Shown: piece after piece, positions 62,938 through 64,000 of the stretch
How positions within the stretch are numbered: position 1 is the stretch's first letter
Layout of the letters: each line of letters begins with the position of its first letter
Assembly: GCA_003956705.1 (NCBI GenBank)
Contig: QZCP01000512.1
Coordinates: 141,434-205,433 of the forward strand
Length of the DNA stretch: 64,000 bases
Reading direction: 5' to 3'
From: Brevipalpus yothersi
Lineage: Eukaryota; Arthropoda; Arachnida; Trombidiformes; Tenuipalpidae
The notes under the pieces: model-generated
The model's database searches: none
Told to the model about the DNA's origin: nothing
Seen by the model: only the letters and a program-made list of their open reading frames with translations
Position numbers and translations under genes: made by a program

Positions 62938-63889
62938 AAAAAATATTTTCAATTGCTTATAGATCATCATTAAATTAGAACACTTCATCGAATGTAATTT
63001 GTGAACTAGTACTTTTTTGAACCTCCAATTGATGCTTTCTCAAAAATTTCTTCCCTTTTCTCCTTCAATTCATTGACCCAACATCACCTTGACAATCTGA
63101 GCATTCATGCTGGCACTCAGATCCTGTAAATGACAGTTAGAAAGGGGAGTTTTTAAGATAGAAAATGCAGAGAGATGTCCAATGAGCGATTTTTTTATCC
63201 TTTGTGTGGCCTTAAATTTCTCATCTGACAGTGGAAGGAAATAAAAAAGATAGGATGAAGAGTAAAAGAAGTTCAGGAGGCAAAGTCAATCTTTGTGAGG
63301 CTCAGTTCTCACTTGTATGAGCATACCAACTTTAAAGTACAAAATTACTAATGTATAAAATTTACTGTAAATCTTATCTCAAGTCTATCCCAAGTCTACC
63401 ATTTGACCCGATAACAGCTCTTCTCATTAATCAATTGAACATTCAATCTGTAATTAATTAATTTTCCATTCCCTATGAAAAGTCGCACCTTTACCGGCAA
63501 ATCTTGTCCTGATGTAAAAACTTCTATTAACGATGTAAGTATCAGAACAATTTATCATGTGTATGCGCACGCATATTACGATTACGCTTTCAGTTATGTT
63601 TGTAAATATTGAATGTGACATGATTAAGATCATTGATAGCGGAATATTTTATTAATTTGATTATCATTATCATTTTGAATTCTTCATTTGCCTTATTAAA
63701 TGGTGAGTAATTATTGATATTGATATTCAACATTTTCTGGGTGTTCAATTGGAGATAGAATATTGTGAGAGAAATTCGGAGAAGCCAAGTGAAATCAGTT
63801 CGGTAAGGAGAGAGATATTTATTGCCGGTGTTCATGGATTGGAAAATGTAATACGATTTGATTTGAGTGATTTCAATTGAGGCTTCTCA
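62938..63889. other. Intergenic region at the right edge with two exon-like fragments
   Basis: On the minus strand, an acceptor ACAG followed by 18 codons (DLSASMNAQIVKVMLGQ then TGA) occupies about 63074-63127. On the plus strand, ATGAAAAGTCGC at about 63476 leads into a 20-codon open stretch ending at a GTAAGT donor near 63535. Neither can be linked to a gene with confidence. Confidence 0.3.
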
Positions 63890-64000
63890 ATGGGTACTAG
63901 ACCAACTCCAAGGAGTGACCCCTCTAAAAGTAAAAGTCTACACAAAACTGATGGTTCAGATTCTGCTTCACTTCGAAGTGGTGAAAAATCATATTTTAAT
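63890..64000 (+). CDS. N-terminus of an unidentified protein, runs off the window
   Basis: An ATG at 63890 opens a frame through the window end (37 codons). The peptide begins MGTRPTPRSDPSKSKS and stays rich in Ser, Lys and Asp, like a disordered N-terminal tail. MG at the start would permit myristoylation, but that is speculation. A second frame is also open here, so the assignment is uncertain. No family can be named from this much. Confidence 0.4.
   Translation, partial: MGTRPTPRSDPSKSKSLHKTDGSDSASLRSGEKSYFN

Overview
The window is an AT-rich nuclear genome segment of an animal. Genes carry spliceosomal introns (46 bp to several kb) with GT-AG sites, and the set is typically metazoan: Unc-13, a calcium-channel alpha2-delta subunit, casein kinase 1 gamma, NELF-B, SCAPER and a SMYD protein. 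Compact gene spacing, many very short introns, low GC and abundant (CT)n/(GA)n microsatellites fit a small arthropod genome. A mite is a reasonable guess, but that is an inference from overall character and no marker here proves it.

Layout. 1-23.3 kb (+): the 3' half of unc-13 (11 exons), then a complete 14-exon alpha2-delta gene (5.8-23.2 kb). Both are presynaptic genes. 23.6-27.1 kb (-): a secreted, membrane-anchored aminopeptidase P homologue that has lost four of its five metal ligands. 29.3-30.8 kb (+): PUS1-type tRNA pseudouridine synthase. 32.1-38.9 kb (-): casein kinase 1 gamma, 7 exons. 39-42.9 kb: a poorly explained stretch with short exon-like ORFs. 42.9-58.6 kb (-): six genes on one strand, LEPROT/Vps55, NELF-B, POLR3B, a SMYD4-like protein, a p47/p37 UBX protein and SCAPER. 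They are interrupted by a GC-rich island at about 50.4-51.3 kb. 59.6-62.9 kb (+): COQ6 and a TRMT2-type tRNA m5U methyltransferase. At the right edge a serine-rich ORF begins.

The gene models rest on exon-by-exon reading. For each multi-exon gene I chose splice sites with consensus dinucleotides, checked that phases match and that the summed CDS is divisible by three, and compared the protein with family members known to me. Genes are physically adjacent but do not form a pathway. The nearest to a theme is transmitter release (unc-13 plus alpha2-delta) and RNA synthesis or modification (PUS1, NELF-B, POLR3B, TRMT2). I saw no transposase or reverse transcriptase ORF, rRNA, convincing tRNA or CRISPR array.

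The items most worth a second look are the pseudo-aminopeptidase P, a frame-neutral acidic exon in alpha2-delta preceded by a large CT tract, the GC-rich island at 50.4-51.3 kb, and the shortened SCAPER and p47 proteins.
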